Shown here in pieces: positions 16,607-26,171 of a stretch of DNA of 64,000 bases. Origin of the DNA: Phytopseudomonas daroniae. GTDB lineage: Bacteria; Pseudomonadota; Gammaproteobacteria; Pseudomonadales; Pseudomonadaceae. How positions within the stretch are numbered: position 1 is the first letter of the stretch; each line of letters starts with the position of its first letter. Where the stretch lies: assembly GCF_004327285.1 (NCBI RefSeq), contig NZ_QJUI01000008.1, forward strand, positions 62,001-126,000, given 5' to 3'. The translations under genes were made by a program, and so were the position numbers. The notes below the pieces were generated by a model. The model was not told the DNA's origin. It worked only from the letters and a program-made list of their open reading frames with translations, and made no database searches.

Positions 16607-18682
16607 TCAGACTTGCCCATATTGTTGCCCATGACGCAGCCAGCGTTCCAGCAGCGGGCTGACATGTTGTGGCCAGTGCTCCAGCAGTGCCTGCGCCGCA
16701 TCGCGAACCGCCGGCAGCAGGTCGGCATCACGCATCAGATCGGCTACCTTGAACTGCAGCAGGCCGGTTTGTCGAGTGCCGAGCATTTCTCCGGGGCCGC
16801 GCAGTTCCAGATCCTTTTCCGCGATGATGAAGCCATCACAAGTTTCGCGCATGATGCCCAGCCGCTCGCGACCGATCTGTGACAGCGGCGGGTGGTAGAG
16901 CAGCACGCAGTGGCTGGCAGCGCTGCCACGGCCGACTCGGCCACGTAGCTGGTGCAGTTGGGCCAGGCCGAGGCGCTCGGGATTCTCGATGATCATCAGG
17001 CTGGCGTTGGGGACGTCGACGCCCACCTCGATTACCGTGGTGGCCACCAGCAGTTGCAGTTGACCCTGTTTGAACTGATCCATCACCGCAGCTTTCTCGG
17101 CGGGCTTCATGCGCCCGTGGATCAGGCCGACCTGCTGGCCGACAAGAGCGGCCGCCAGATCCTCGTAGGTGGTTTCTGCCGCCTGGCAGGTCAGCTCCTC
17201 GGATTCTTCGATCAGCGTGCACACCCAATAGGCCTGACGGCCTTCGTTGCAGGCCGAACGCACTCGCTCTACCACTTCGAAGCGACGGCTGTCGGCGACC
17301 AGCACGGTGTTCACCGGCGTGCGGCCTGGCGGCAGCTCGTCGAGGATCGAGGTGTCCAGATCGGCGTAGGCACTCATCGCCAGCGTGCGCGGGATGGGGG
17401 TGGCAGTCATGATCAGCTGGTGTGGGCAGAGGCGGCCACCCACACCTTTCTGGCGCAGAGCCAGGCGTTGCTGCACGCCGAAACGGTGTTGTTCGTCGAT
17501 GATCGCCAGGGCCAGGTTGCGAAAGCGCACCTCTTCCTGGAACAGCGCGTGGGTACCGACCACCATGGGCGCACCGGCGGCGATCTGCTCCAGGGCGGCG
17601 ACACGCGCCTTGCCCTTCAGCTTGCCGGCCAGCCAGGCGGTTTCCAGGCCCAGTGGCTGCAACCATCGTGTGAAGTTGAGGTAATGCTGTTCGGCGAGGA
17701 TTTCCGTGGGTGCCATCAGCGCGACCTGGTAACCGGCTTCGATCGCCTGCAACGCGGCGAAAGCCGCGACCACGGTCTTGCCGGCACCGACGTCGCCCTG
17801 CACCAGGCGCAGCATCGGCTCGCCCTGGCTCAGGTCGTAGGCGATTTCCGCGCCGACCCGTTGCTGTGCGCCGGTGGGGTTGAAGCCGAGGTTGGCAAGG
17901 AACTGCTTCGGCAACTTTTGTGCGACAGGCAGCGCAGGTGCCCGCTGAGCGCGAGCGCTTTCTCGCAGGCGCTGCATCGACAACTGATGGGTGAGCAGTT
18001 CTTCGAAGGCCAGCCGGTGCTGGGCCCAATGACGGCCTTCGGCGAGCTCCTCGAGGTCGGCATCCGGTGGCGGACGGTGGAGGTAGCGGATTGCCTGATC
18101 CAGCGGCGCCAGCTGATAGTCGTCGGCCAGCTCGCGGGGCAGCCAGTCCGGCAGGCTGCGCGGGCCGAGCCGGGCCAGAGCCTGTTCGCTGAGCTGGCGC
18201 AGGCGCTGCTGGGTGAGGCCCTCGGTGGTCGGGTAGATCGGCGTCAGCGTCTGCTCCACGGTGACCGATTCGCCGCCGGATAGCGCGCGGTACTCCGGGT
18301 GGTAGATTTCCAGGCCGGAGGAGCCGGGGCGCACCTCGCCATAGCAGCGCACCTGGGTGCCACGTTTGAGGCCTTCCTTTTGCGCATTGCTGAAATGGTA
18401 GAAACGCAGGCTGAGCGTGCCGCTGCCATCGTTCAGGCGTACCAACAGGCTGCGGCGCCTGCCCATGACCACGTCGGCCCCCGCCACCACGCCCTCGACC
18501 ACCGCATCCTGGCCTGGCCGCAAGGCACCGATGGGCACGATGCGGGTGCGATCCTGGTAGCGCAGTGGCAGGTGGAAAAGGATGTCCTGCAGGGTTTCCA
18601 GGCCAACCTTGGCGAGTTTCTCCGCCAAGGCCGCGCCAACGCCTTTGAGATCGGTGACGGAGATCGTCGACAGCTCGCTCAT
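16607..18682 (-). CDS. recG: ATP-dependent DNA helicase RecG
   Basis: A protein of 691 residues from the ATG at 18682; a 15-residue longer frame exists but would overlap oxyR. RecG remodels stalled replication forks and branch-migrates Holliday junctions. It has an N-terminal wedge/OB domain (~1-200), Walker A GDVGAGKT near residue 295, the DEQHRFG Walker B box, TATPIPRTLAMSAY, and the C-terminal helicase domain with ATTVIEVGVDVPNASLMIIE and QLRGRVGRG. oxyR lies 8 bp upstream on the same strand, so the genes are probably co-transcribed. Confidence 0.97.
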   Translation of the reverse strand: MSELSTISVTDLKGVGAALAEKLAKVGLETLQDILFHLPLRYQDRTRIVPIGALRPGQDAVVEGVVAGADVVMGRRRSLLVRLNDGSGTLSLRFYHFSNAQKEGLKRGTQVRCYGEVRPGSSGLEIYHPEYRALSGGESVTVEQTLTPIYPTTEGLTQQRLRQLSEQALARLGPRSLPDWLPRELADDYQLAPLDQAIRYLHRPPPDADLEELAEGRHWAQHRLAFEELLTHQLSMQRLRESARAQRAPALPVAQKLPKQFLANLGFNPTGAQQRVGAEIAYDLSQGEPMLRLVQGDVGAGKTVVAAFAALQAIEAGYQVALMAPTEILAEQHYLNFTRWLQPLGLETAWLAGKLKGKARVAALEQIAAGAPMVVGTHALFQEEVRFRNLALAIIDEQHRFGVQQRLALRQKGVGGRLCPHQLIMTATPIPRTLAMSAYADLDTSILDELPPGRTPVNTVLVADSRRFEVVERVRSACNEGRQAYWVCTLIEESEELTCQAAETTYEDLAAALVGQQVGLIHGRMKPAEKAAVMDQFKQGQLQLLVATTVIEVGVDVPNASLMIIENPERLGLAQLHQLRGRVGRGSAASHCVLLYHPPLSQIGRERLGIMRETCDGFIIAEKDLELRGPGEMLGTRQTGLLQFKVADLMRDADLLPAVRDAAQALLEHWPQHVSPLLERWLRHGQQYGQV

Positions 18683-18690
18683 CGCTGCCC

Positions 18691-19614
18691 TCAGACGCTG
18701 CGGGGCAGTGGTTTGGCGACCGAGCACAGGCGGATGGAGTCAGCCAGCACCTCAATGGCCTTGGGCCGCGGGAAACTGGCGCGCCAGGCGATGGCCACGG
18801 TGCGGAAGGGCGCCGGTGGGCTGAGCGGGCGTACTTCGATCACGCCGGGGGCGTAGTGGTGGCTGTCTACCGCCGAGAACGGCAGGATCGACACACCGAG
18901 CCCGGAGGCGACCATGTGGCGGATGGTTTCCAGGGAACTGGACTCCACCGTGGTGTGCTTGGCCTGTTCCTCGCCCTTGCGCAGGGTCGGGCAGGCTTCC
19001 AGCACCTGGTCGCGGAAGCAGTGGCCCTCACCGAGCAGCAGCAGGCTCTTGTCGTTGAGCAGCTTGGTATCGATGGTCTTCATCGCCGTCCAGGGGTGAT
19101 CCGCCGGCAGCAGCGCGTAGAAGGGCTCGTCATACAGCGGCAAGGTCAGCACGTCGGCTTCCTGGAAGGGCAGGGCGACGATGATCGCGTCCAGCTCGCC
19201 GGTGCGCAGCTTGTCGCGCAGCACATGGGTGAAGTTTTCTTCGATATACAGCGGCATCTGGGTGGCCACGCGGTGCAGCTGCGGGATCAGGTGCGGGAAC
19301 AGGTAAGGGCCGACGGTATAGATGGCGCCGATCTTCAACGGTGCCGCCAGCTGGTTCTTGCCGGCCTGGGCCAGTTCGCGGATGCCCTGGGCCTGCTCCA
19401 ATACCTTCTGCGCTTGAGTGACGATGCCTTCGCCGACCGGAGTCAGGCGCACCGCGCTCTTGCTGCGCTCGAAAATCAGTACGCCCAGCTCGTCTTCGAG
19501 CTTCTTCACGCCGACCGACAGGGTAGGCTGGCTAACGTGGCAGCGCTCCGCGGCTCGGCCGAAATGTTGTTCCTGAGCGAGCGTCACGATGTAGCGCAGT
19601 TCAGTGAGGGTCAT
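18691..19614 (-). CDS. oxyR: LysR-family hydrogen peroxide sensor OxyR
   Basis: A 307-residue LysR-type regulator from the ATG at 19614 (M-T-L-T-E-L-R-Y-I). The N-terminal helix-turn-helix is at about 15-45 (HFGRAAERCHVSQPTLSVGVKKLE). The redox pair is preserved in EGHCFRDQVLEACP, which corresponds to the Cys199/Cys208 switch of E. coli OxyR. Peroxide forms the disulfide and turns on catalase and peroxidase genes. It is immediately upstream of recG in the usual pseudomonad arrangement. Confidence 0.97.
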   Translation of the reverse strand: MTLTELRYIVTLAQEQHFGRAAERCHVSQPTLSVGVKKLEDELGVLIFERSKSAVRLTPVGEGIVTQAQKVLEQAQGIRELAQAGKNQLAAPLKIGAIYTVGPYLFPHLIPQLHRVATQMPLYIEENFTHVLRDKLRTGELDAIIVALPFQEADVLTLPLYDEPFYALLPADHPWTAMKTIDTKLLNDKSLLLLGEGHCFRDQVLEACPTLRKGEEQAKHTTVESSSLETIRHMVASGLGVSILPFSAVDSHHYAPGVIEVRPLSPPAPFRTVAIAWRASFPRPKAIEVLADSIRLCSVAKPLPRSV

Positions 19615-19775
19615 AGTCTTAGTCCATTGAGATGCAGCCAAGCATAGCCGCTGTCTTCCATGTAACCAACCACTGAGGTTGCCCGGATACGTGTCTGCGG
19701 GGCGGATGTTGCAGGAGGGGAAGGGGTTCGAGGTATCCGCCCCGGCTTTCTGGCCGGGGCGGATATCGATGCGCA

Positions 19776-20522
19776 TCAGCGACCGCGGCCGCGCTCCAGC
19801 GAGTAGATGAACGGCGCGACGATTTCCACGCTGCCATCCTTGAGCATTTCCGCTGGCGGTTTCGGCAGCGGCTGCGCGCGGCGGATCATCTGCAGCGTGG
19901 CCCGATCCAGGGAGGCGCTGCTGGATTTGCCGACCAGCGTGTACGACAGCACCATGCCATTGGCATCGACCACGAAGCGCAAGCGGTTGACGCCTTCAAG
20001 ACCGCGGCGGCGCGCGTCTTCCGGGTAACGCTTGTACTTGGCCAAATGGGTGAGCAACTGGCTCTGCCAGGTGACTTCGGCCTTGCTGGGTGAGCTCACT
20101 GGCGCCTGCTGTGGCGCTGCCGGCTTGGCTTCGGCCGGTGCCGGAGGCGCGGGTGGCGCGTCTTCTGGCGGCTCGTCCTGAGGCTCCGGGGGCTTGGGCT
20201 CTGGTGGCTTGGGTTTCGGCGGCTTTGGTTTGGGCTTCGGCTTGGGTTTCGGCGGCGTCACCGCCAGCGTCGGCTTGGGTGCTTCGACCAGTTTCGGCTG
20301 AGGCTCGGGCTCCTCCGGAACGACTTCCGGTGGTGGTGGCGGAGCAGGCTTCGGCGCGGCTGGGGGCAGCGGTTCCAGTTCGACGATCATGGCGGCGGGC
20401 GGCAGCTCGATGGGCGTCGCCTGGGGCTGCCAGTACATGGCCCAGAGGAACAGGCCGATGTGCAGCCCAACCACGATGACCAGGCTACCGAACCAGGAGA
20501 ACGTGCGGCTGGATTTCTTCAT
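19776..20522 (-). CDS. tonB: TonB energy-transducing protein
   Basis: A 248-residue periplasm-spanning protein. A single N-terminal membrane anchor (SLVIVVGLHIGLFLWAMYW, residues ~12-30) is followed by a long Pro/Lys/Glu-rich spacer (~35-150) and a C-terminal TonB domain (~160-248) with RYPEDARRRGLEGVNRLRFVVDANG. It transmits proton-motive force from ExbB/ExbD to outer-membrane receptors for siderophores and similar ligands. It overlaps exbD by 4 bp (ATGA), giving a coupled exbB-exbD-tonB operon. Confidence 0.95.
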   Translation of the reverse strand: MKKSSRTFSWFGSLVIVVGLHIGLFLWAMYWQPQATPIELPPAAMIVELEPLPPAAPKPAPPPPPEVVPEEPEPQPKLVEAPKPTLAVTPPKPKPKPKPKPPKPKPPEPKPPEPQDEPPEDAPPAPPAPAEAKPAAPQQAPVSSPSKAEVTWQSQLLTHLAKYKRYPEDARRRGLEGVNRLRFVVDANGMVLSYTLVGKSSSASLDRATLQMIRRAQPLPKPPAEMLKDGSVEIVAPFIYSLERGRGR

Positions 20523-20944
20523 TGCGCGCCGACCGTCTCCAGGCCTACCAGGCCGATTTTCAGGTAACCGGTGCCGCGCAGGGTGTCCATGACTTCCATC
20601 AGGTCGCCATATTCAACGCCCTTGTCGCCGCGTACGAAGATGGTCTTGTCCTTGTCATTCTGCGTCAGCTTGTCCAGCGCCGCGCCGAGCACGGCCGGCT
20701 GTACCTCGTCGTTGTCGAGGAACAGCTTCTTGTCTTCCTTGATGCTCAGGTAGATGGGCTTGTCCGGCCGTGGCGCCGGCTTGGCGCTGGAGGCGGGCAG
20801 GTCGATCTTCACGTCGACGGTGGCCAGCGGCGCGGCGACCATGAAGATGATCAGCAGCACCAGCATCACGTCGATGAAGGGCGTGACGTTGATCTCGTGG
20901 TTTTCCTGGAGATCGTCGCCGTTTTCGTTGAGATGAAGACCCAT
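20519..20944 (-). CDS. exbD: biopolymer transport protein ExbD
   Basis: A 141-residue protein from the ATG at 20944 (M-G-L-H-L-N-E). One transmembrane segment, INVTPFIDVMLVLLIIFMVA (~18-38), contains the conserved proton-carrying Asp. A periplasmic domain follows. With ExbB it forms the proton channel that powers TonB. It starts 4 bp after exbB and overlaps tonB. Confidence 0.96.
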   Translation of the reverse strand: MGLHLNENGDDLQENHEINVTPFIDVMLVLLIIFMVAAPLATVDVKIDLPASSAKPAPRPDKPIYLSIKEDKKLFLDNDEVQPAVLGAALDKLTQNDKDKTIFVRGDKGVEYGDLMEVMDTLRGTGYLKIGLVGLETVGAQ

Positions 20945-20948
20945 GGCC

Positions 20949-22097
20949 TTAACCCGCCTTGACCATGTGAGGCTGCTGAGTGCGATCGCTGTTCGGCAGC
21001 ATGTCCAGATCACGACTGACCAGCAGCAATACCTGGGCGGAGGCATCGGCTACCTGTGCCTTGTAGGCGCTGATCGAACGCGAGAAGGCGTTGTAGATGA
21101 TGACGGCCGGAATCGCGGCAACCAGGCCCAGAGCGGTAGCCAGCAATGCTTCGGCGATACCGGGGGCGACCACGGCGAGGTTGGTGGTCTGGGTTTTGGC
21201 GATACCGATAAAGCTGTTCATGATGCCCCACACGGTACCGAACAGGCCGACGAACGGCGCGGTGGAACCGATGGTGGCGAGTACGCCGGTGCCCTTGCTC
21301 ATGTCACGGCCACAGGCGCCGACCAGGCGCTCGAGACGGAAGCTGACGCGCTCCTTGATACCTTCCTTCTCGCGGCTGGTGGCCGAGAGTTTCAGTTCTT
21401 CGCGGGCGTCTTCGAGGAGGATTTCGCTGAAACTGTGCTTGGCGCGGGCCTGCTCGCTGGCCTGGGCCAGATTGCGGGCACCTTTCAACTCGACGATTTC
21501 ACGGCTCAGACGACGGCGGGCGGTAACCAGCTCGATGGTCTTGGCGATCCAGATGGTCCAGGTCAGGATCGAAGCCAGTACCAGGCCGATCATCACGGTT
21601 TTGACCACCACGTCGGCGCCTTGATACATGCCCCATGGGGACAGATCGTGGAATACCGCTTCTGCTTCGGCGGCCGGATCTTGGCTCAGTGCCTGGGCAT
21701 CGGCGCTCTGCTGGGCGGCGAGGGCCTGCTGCAGTCTTTCGGCATCCTGCGGCGCGATATCGTTTTCGCTGAAGAACTGCTGGCGCGCTTCGCTGAGCTG
21801 TTCCGGCGTGGCCTGAGGGCCCAGTGCTTCTAGCTTTTCGCCCAGGGCATCGACCTGTGCCGTGGCCTCAGGCGACAGCGGTTCGGCTTGCACTTGGGGG
21901 GCGTCGGCAGGCTGTTCGCCATTGGCGGGTGCCTGCTGCGCGCTTGCGGCTGGTTCGGCTGGCGCGGTGACCGATTGATCGGCGAAACTCGCGGTCGGCG
22001 CCAGCGTCAGGCTGAGCAGCAGTGCGAGGAGCGCGCCGAGGCGTTGCGGCCGAGCGACGACGATGGTTGGCTTAGCGCTATGGGCGGTAGAGTTCAT
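20949..22097 (-). CDS. exbB: TonB-system proton channel ExbB with long N-terminal extension
   Basis: A 382-residue protein from the ATG at 22097. The first ~45 residues contain a hydrophobic, signal-like stretch (LGALLALLLSLTLAPTASFA). An Ala/Gln/Glu-rich segment (~45-145) follows, then a MotA/TolQ/ExbB domain with three membrane helices (VMIGLVLASILTWTIWIAKT; IGSTAPFVGLFGTVWGIMNS; LLATALGLVAAIPAVIIYNA). It pairs with ExbD to couple proton flow to TonB. The periplasmic extension is longer than in E. coli ExbB but fits the longer pseudomonad class. Confidence 0.93.
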   Translation of the reverse strand: MNSTAHSAKPTIVVARPQRLGALLALLLSLTLAPTASFADQSVTAPAEPAASAQQAPANGEQPADAPQVQAEPLSPEATAQVDALGEKLEALGPQATPEQLSEARQQFFSENDIAPQDAERLQQALAAQQSADAQALSQDPAAEAEAVFHDLSPWGMYQGADVVVKTVMIGLVLASILTWTIWIAKTIELVTARRRLSREIVELKGARNLAQASEQARAKHSFSEILLEDAREELKLSATSREKEGIKERVSFRLERLVGACGRDMSKGTGVLATIGSTAPFVGLFGTVWGIMNSFIGIAKTQTTNLAVVAPGIAEALLATALGLVAAIPAVIIYNAFSRSISAYKAQVADASAQVLLLVSRDLDMLPNSDRTQQPHMVKAG

Positions 22098-22262
22098 GCT
22101 TGCCGGACCTAAGTGTGATGACGGTGACCTGCACAGGCGAAGCGCTGCGCGGCAAAAAAGGCTGAACATTATTGCAAGTAATTCTTGTTTATGAAAGCGA
22201 TAACGTAACTGTATTACATTCAGGTCGTCGTATTAGAGCGTCCGCCGAGGGACAGAGGGGCA

Positions 22263-23123
22263 GTGATGAAAACAGTTGCAAGCGTGATGATCGCCGGGTG
22301 CGGGGATGTCGGAAGTCGCCTGGCCGTGCGTCTGCGTGACGCGGGCTGGCAGGTCTACGGCATGCGCCGGACGGTGTCCGAATTGCCCGAAGGCATCCTG
22401 CCGGTGGCTGGGGATCTGCACGAACCAGGTTGTCCCGACCAGTGGCCGCTGGGTGATCTGGATTATCTGGTGTATAGCGCGGCCGCCTCGCAGCACGATG
22501 AACCCGGCTATCGGCAGGCGTACGTCGACGGTCTGCGCCATGTGCTGAACTGGCTGCAATCCCGTGGGCAGCGCCCGAAGCGTCTGCTGTTCGTCTCCAG
22601 TAGTGGCGTATACGCCCAGGCGGATGGCGAGTGGATCGACGAAACCTCGCCTGCACGGGCGCAGAGCTACTCGGGTCGGGTGATGTGCGAGGCCGAACAG
22701 GTGGCCTGGAGCAGTGATATCCCGGCAACCGTGGTGCGCCTGACGGGTATTTATGGGCCGGGCCGCGAGTGGCTGCTCAAGCAGGTGCGCATGGGCTACC
22801 GCGTGTCGGTCGAGCCGCCGCTCTACGGCAATCGCATTCACGCCGATGACGCGGCAGGGTTGCTGGCGTTTCTGCTGCAGGCCGAGTCGGCAGGCGAGCC
22901 GCTGGATGACTGCTATATCGGTGTCGATGACGAACCGGCGCCGCTGCATGAAGTAGTGGGCTGGTTGCGCCAGCGGCTCGGGGTCGAGCATTGGGCGGAA
23001 GAGTCGGCCGTGCGCCGCTCCGGCAGCAAGCGCTGCAGTAACGCGCGGGCGCGGGCGTTGGGCTGGTCGCCGCAGTATCCCAGCTATCGCGAGGGCTATG
23101 CCGCGGTGTTGCGCGAGGGGTGA
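22263..23123 (+). CDS. NAD(P)-dependent SDR/epimerase-like oxidoreductase
   Basis: A 286-residue protein of the extended SDR (NAD-dependent epimerase) family, YeeZ-like. The Rossmann motif is MIAGCGDVGSRLAVRL at residues ~9-24. Further features are FVSSSGVYAQADGEWIDE (~115-130), VRLTGIYGPGREWLL and a C-terminal ARALGWSPQYPSYREG. Substrate unknown; relatives are described as nucleoside-diphosphate-sugar epimerase-like. The ATG at 22263 follows a purine-rich GAGGGGCAGTG site. It is divergent from exbB and convergent with ridA. Confidence 0.82.
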   Translation: MMKTVASVMIAGCGDVGSRLAVRLRDAGWQVYGMRRTVSELPEGILPVAGDLHEPGCPDQWPLGDLDYLVYSAAASQHDEPGYRQAYVDGLRHVLNWLQSRGQRPKRLLFVSSSGVYAQADGEWIDETSPARAQSYSGRVMCEAEQVAWSSDIPATVVRLTGIYGPGREWLLKQVRMGYRVSVEPPLYGNRIHADDAAGLLAFLLQAESAGEPLDDCYIGVDDEPAPLHEVVGWLRQRLGVEHWAEESAVRRSGSKRCSNARARALGWSPQYPSYREGYAAVLREG

Positions 23124-23130
23124 GGCAGGC

Positions 23131-23154
23131 CGCCCGGAGTGTGCGCTCCGGGCG
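23131..23154. terminator. bidirectional hairpin terminator
   Basis: CGCCCGGAG (23131-23139) pairs perfectly with CTCCGGGCG (23146-23154) between the convergent SDR and ridA genes. Confidence 0.6.
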
Positions 23155-23164
23155 TGAACCGTGG

Positions 23165-23545
23165 TCAGTCGATGACCAGGATGCCGTCCATCTCTACCTG
23201 TGAGCCCTTCGGCAGGGCGGCCACGCCAATGGCGGCGCGGGCAGGATAGGGCTGCTGGAAGTAGCGGCCCATGACTTCGTTGACGGTGGCGAAGTGGGAG
23301 AGATCGGTGAGGAAGATGTTCAACTTGACCACGTCCTTGAACGAGCCGCCGGCTGCCTCGATGACCGACTTGAGGTTCTCGAACACCTGCACGGTCTGCG
23401 CTTCGAAACCTTCCACCAGTTCCATCGTCTTTGGATCCAGCGGGATCTGCCCGGACAGGTAAACGGTATTGCCGGCCTTGATGGCCTGGGAATAGGTGCC
23501 GATGGCGGCTGGGGCTTTATCGGTGTTGATGACGGTCTTGCTCAT
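23165..23545 (-). CDS. ridA: RidA family enamine/imine deaminase
   Basis: A 126-residue protein from the ATG at 23545 (M-S-K-T-V-I-N-T). RidA enzymes hydrolyse reactive 2-aminoacrylate and related enamines made by PLP enzymes. Family motifs include [23 protein letters not shown] near residues 16-38 and the C-terminal [21 protein letters not shown], with the conserved Arg. It lies just downstream of spoT and is probably transcribed with it. Confidence 0.95.
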   Translation of the reverse strand: MSKTVINTDKAPAAIGTYSQAIKAGNTVYLSGQIPLDPKTMELVEGFEAQTVQVFENLKSVIEAAGGSFKDVVKLNIFLTDLSHFATVNEVMGRYFQQPYPARAAIGVAALPKGSQVEMDGILVID

Positions 23546-23605
23546 AAGGGCTCCTTGGTGAAGATGCGCGAGGCGCATCGGTCATGGCTGGCCTGAGCGA
23601 GTCGG

Positions 23606-25714
23606 TCAGGCCTTGACGCGGGTGATGCGCATGACGCCGGGCAGGGTGCGCAGCTTCTTGATCACCCGGGCCAGGTGTACGCGATCGTGCACGCTGACCA
23701 CCAGTTGTACCACGCTGACGCGCCCGTCGCGTTCGTCCATGCTGATCTTTTCGATGTTGCCGTCGGCGGCATTGACGCTGCCGGCCAGCAGGGCAATAAG
23801 GCCGCGCTGGTGCTCCAGCTCGACGCGCAGTTCGACATTGAACTCGCCCGTCACATCCTTGGCCCAGGACAGCTGGATGCATTTTTCCGGGTTGTGGCGT
23901 ACTTCGCTGATATTGCGGCAGGTGTCCATGTGCACAACCATGCCCTTGCCGGCCGACAGGTGACCGACGATGGGGTCGCCGGGAATCGGCGTACAGCACT
24001 TGGCGTAGCTGAGCACCAGACCCTCGGTACCGCGAATGGCCAGCGGGCTTTCGGCGTTGGGCAGCTCCTCGCCCTCGCTGGCCAGCAGGCGGCGAGCGAC
24101 CACGTAAGCCATGCGGTTGCCCAGGCCGATGTCCTCGAGCAGATCCTCGAAGGTCTCCAGGCGGTATTCGGTGAGCACCGCCTGCTGGCGCTCGGGCTGC
24201 AGCTTGTCCAGATGGCTTTCGAAGCTGGCCAGTACCTTGTTGAGCAGGCGTTCGCCGAGGTTGATCGACTCCGAGCGGCGCTGTTGCTTGAGGGCATGGC
24301 GAATATGGGTGCGCGCCTTGCCGGTGACCACGAAGTTCAGCCAGGCCGGGTTGGGGCGCGCGCCGGGAGCGCTGACGATTTCCACCGTGGAGCCGCTTTC
24401 CAGGGCCTGGGACAGCGGCGCGAGGCGGCGATTGATGCGGCAGGCGATGCAGGTGTTGCCGACATCGGTGTGCACTGCGTAGGCGAAGTCCACCGCCGTG
24501 GAGCCCTTCGGCAGCTCCATGATGCGACCCTTGGGCGTGAACACGTAGACCTCGTCCGGGAACAGGTCGATCTTTACGCTTTCGATGAATTCCAGCGAGT
24601 TGCCGGCGCGTTGCTGCATTTCCAGCACGCCCTTGACCCACTGGCGCGCGCGGGCATGGTTGCCCTTCGGCGTTTCATCTTCGTTGGATTTGTACAGCCA
24701 GTGCGCGGCGATGCCGTTGTTGGCCATCTCTTCCATCTCGCGGGTGCGAATCTGGATCTCGATGGGCACGCCATGCATACCGAACAGCGTGGTGTGCAAC
24801 GACTGGTAGCCGTTGGCCTTGGGGATCGCGATGTAATCCTTGAAGCGGCCCGGCAGCGGCTTGTACAGATTGTGCACGGCGCCCAGGACGCGATAGCAGG
24901 TGTCGACCTTGTCGACCACGATGCGGAAGGCGTACACGTCCATGATCTCGTTGAAGGCCCGGCGCTTGCCGCGCATCTTCTGGTAGATGCTGTACAGGTG
25001 CTTCTCGCGGCCCATCACTTCGCCGCTCAGCCCCTCGCGCTCGAGGCAGTGCAGCAGCGACTCCTCGATGCGGGTGACGATTTCCTTGCGGTTGCCACGG
25101 GCGCGGCGCACGGCGGCGCGGATACGCTCGGAGCGCATCGGGTGCATGGCCTTGAAGCCGAGATCCTCGAATTCCACGCGCATGCTGTGCATGCCCAGCC
25201 GGTTGGCGATGGGGGCGTAGATTTCCAGGGTTTCCTTGGCGATACGCCGGCGTTTTTCGCCGGACAGCACTTCCAGGGTGCGCATGTTATGCAGGCGGTC
25301 GGCCAGTTTGACCAGGATCACGCGGATATCGCGGGCCATGGCCATGGCCATTTTCTGGAAGTTCTCGGCCTGGGCCTCGGCCTTGGTCTCGAAATTCATC
25401 TGGGTCAGCTTGCTGACCCCGTCCACCAGTTCCGCCACCGATTCGCCGAACTGCGCGTGCAGGGCTTCCTTGGCGATGCCGGTGTCCTCGATCACGTCAT
25501 GCAGCATCGCGGCCATCAGGCTCTGATGATCCATATGCATGTCGGCGAGGATGCTGGCCACGGCCAGCGGATGGGTGACGTAGGCTTCACCGCTGCGGCG
25601 GCGTTGCCCGTCGTGCGCCTGTTCGGCGTAGAAGTAGGCGCGACGAACCAGGTTGACCTGTTCGTCACCCAGGTAGGTCGAAAGTCGATCGGCGAGGGCG
25701 TCTATGCTCGGCAT
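23606..25714 (-). CDS. spoT: bifunctional (p)ppGpp synthetase/hydrolase
   Basis: A 702-residue stringent-response enzyme. It has an N-terminal HD hydrolase domain (AMLHDVIEDT, ~residues 70-80), a synthetase domain (~240-350; GYQSLHTTLFG), a TGS domain (VYVFTPKGRIMELPKGSTAVDFAYAVHTDVG region, ~390-450) and a C-terminal ACT domain. Gene order rpoZ-spoT-ridA is the standard gammaproteobacterial one, which favours SpoT over RelA. The intact HD motif supports hydrolase activity. rpoZ is 60 bp upstream on the same strand. Confidence 0.97.
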   Translation of the reverse strand: MPSIDALADRLSTYLGDEQVNLVRRAYFYAEQAHDGQRRRSGEAYVTHPLAVASILADMHMDHQSLMAAMLHDVIEDTGIAKEALHAQFGESVAELVDGVSKLTQMNFETKAEAQAENFQKMAMAMARDIRVILVKLADRLHNMRTLEVLSGEKRRRIAKETLEIYAPIANRLGMHSMRVEFEDLGFKAMHPMRSERIRAAVRRARGNRKEIVTRIEESLLHCLEREGLSGEVMGREKHLYSIYQKMRGKRRAFNEIMDVYAFRIVVDKVDTCYRVLGAVHNLYKPLPGRFKDYIAIPKANGYQSLHTTLFGMHGVPIEIQIRTREMEEMANNGIAAHWLYKSNEDETPKGNHARARQWVKGVLEMQQRAGNSLEFIESVKIDLFPDEVYVFTPKGRIMELPKGSTAVDFAYAVHTDVGNTCIACRINRRLAPLSQALESGSTVEIVSAPGARPNPAWLNFVVTGKARTHIRHALKQQRRSESINLGERLLNKVLASFESHLDKLQPERQQAVLTEYRLETFEDLLEDIGLGNRMAYVVARRLLASEGEELPNAESPLAIRGTEGLVLSYAKCCTPIPGDPIVGHLSAGKGMVVHMDTCRNISEVRHNPEKCIQLSWAKDVTGEFNVELRVELEHQRGLIALLAGSVNAADGNIEKISMDERDGRVSVVQLVVSVHDRVHLARVIKKLRTLPGVMRITRVKA

Positions 25715-25774
25715 GGGATGCTCCCTTGCCAGGCCTTGTGCACCTGCGACGTACGCTTTCGACCACGCATAGGC

Positions 25775-26038
25775 TTACAGAGGCTCGTTCGCCTCTTCGT
25801 CGAAGGCAGCGAACAGCGGCTCTTCTTCGATGATGTCTTCCTGAGCGACGATATCGGCATCTACCAGGCCGCTGGCGATTTCGCGCAGGGCGACCACGGT
25901 CGGCTTGTCGTTTTCCCACGCCACTTTAGGCTCTTTACCGCCGGTAGCGATCTGACGAGCGCGCTTGGTGGCGAGCATGACCAGCTCGAAGCGGTTATCG
26001 ACGTTGTCCAGGCAATCTTCAACGGTAACGCGGGCCAT
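25775..26038 (-). CDS. rpoZ: RNA polymerase omega subunit
   Basis: An 87-residue protein beginning [10 protein letters not shown], with the family core [19 protein letters not shown] at about residues 16-34. It helps fold and stabilise the beta-prime subunit and contributes to the ppGpp site on RNA polymerase, fitting its position beside spoT. The acidic C terminus ([17 protein letters not shown]) is typical. Confidence 0.97.
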   Translation of the reverse strand: MARVTVEDCLDNVDNRFELVMLATKRARQIATGGKEPKVAWENDKPTVVALREIASGLVDADIVAQEDIIEEEPLFAAFDEEANEPL

Positions 26039-26112
26039 GGTGTTCCTCGTAGCGAATGCAAAAATAAGCTGGGCCCAAATAAATGGGCGAGCGGACTGGA
26101 TAGTCTAGCGCA

Positions 26113-26171
26113 GCTACAAGCTACAAGCTACAAGCTACAAGCTACAAGCTACAAGCTACAAGCTACAAGCT
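26113..26171. repeat. eight tandem copies of the heptamer GCTACAA
   Basis: A perfect simple-sequence repeat fills most of the gap between gmk and rpoZ. Its end (26158-26170) is complementary to GCTTGTAGCTTGT at 26210-26222, giving a 13-bp stem with a 39-nt loop. It is upstream of rpoZ in the direction of transcription. Confidence 0.93.

Noticed and set aside
22166-22188. Fur box upstream of exbB
   Set aside because: The AT-rich stretch resembles a Fur site in composition but matches the 19-bp consensus poorly when aligned by eye; iron control is plausible but not supported here.
26113-26171. CRISPR-like direct repeats
   Set aside because: The units are 7 bp and contiguous with no spacers; this is a simple-sequence repeat.
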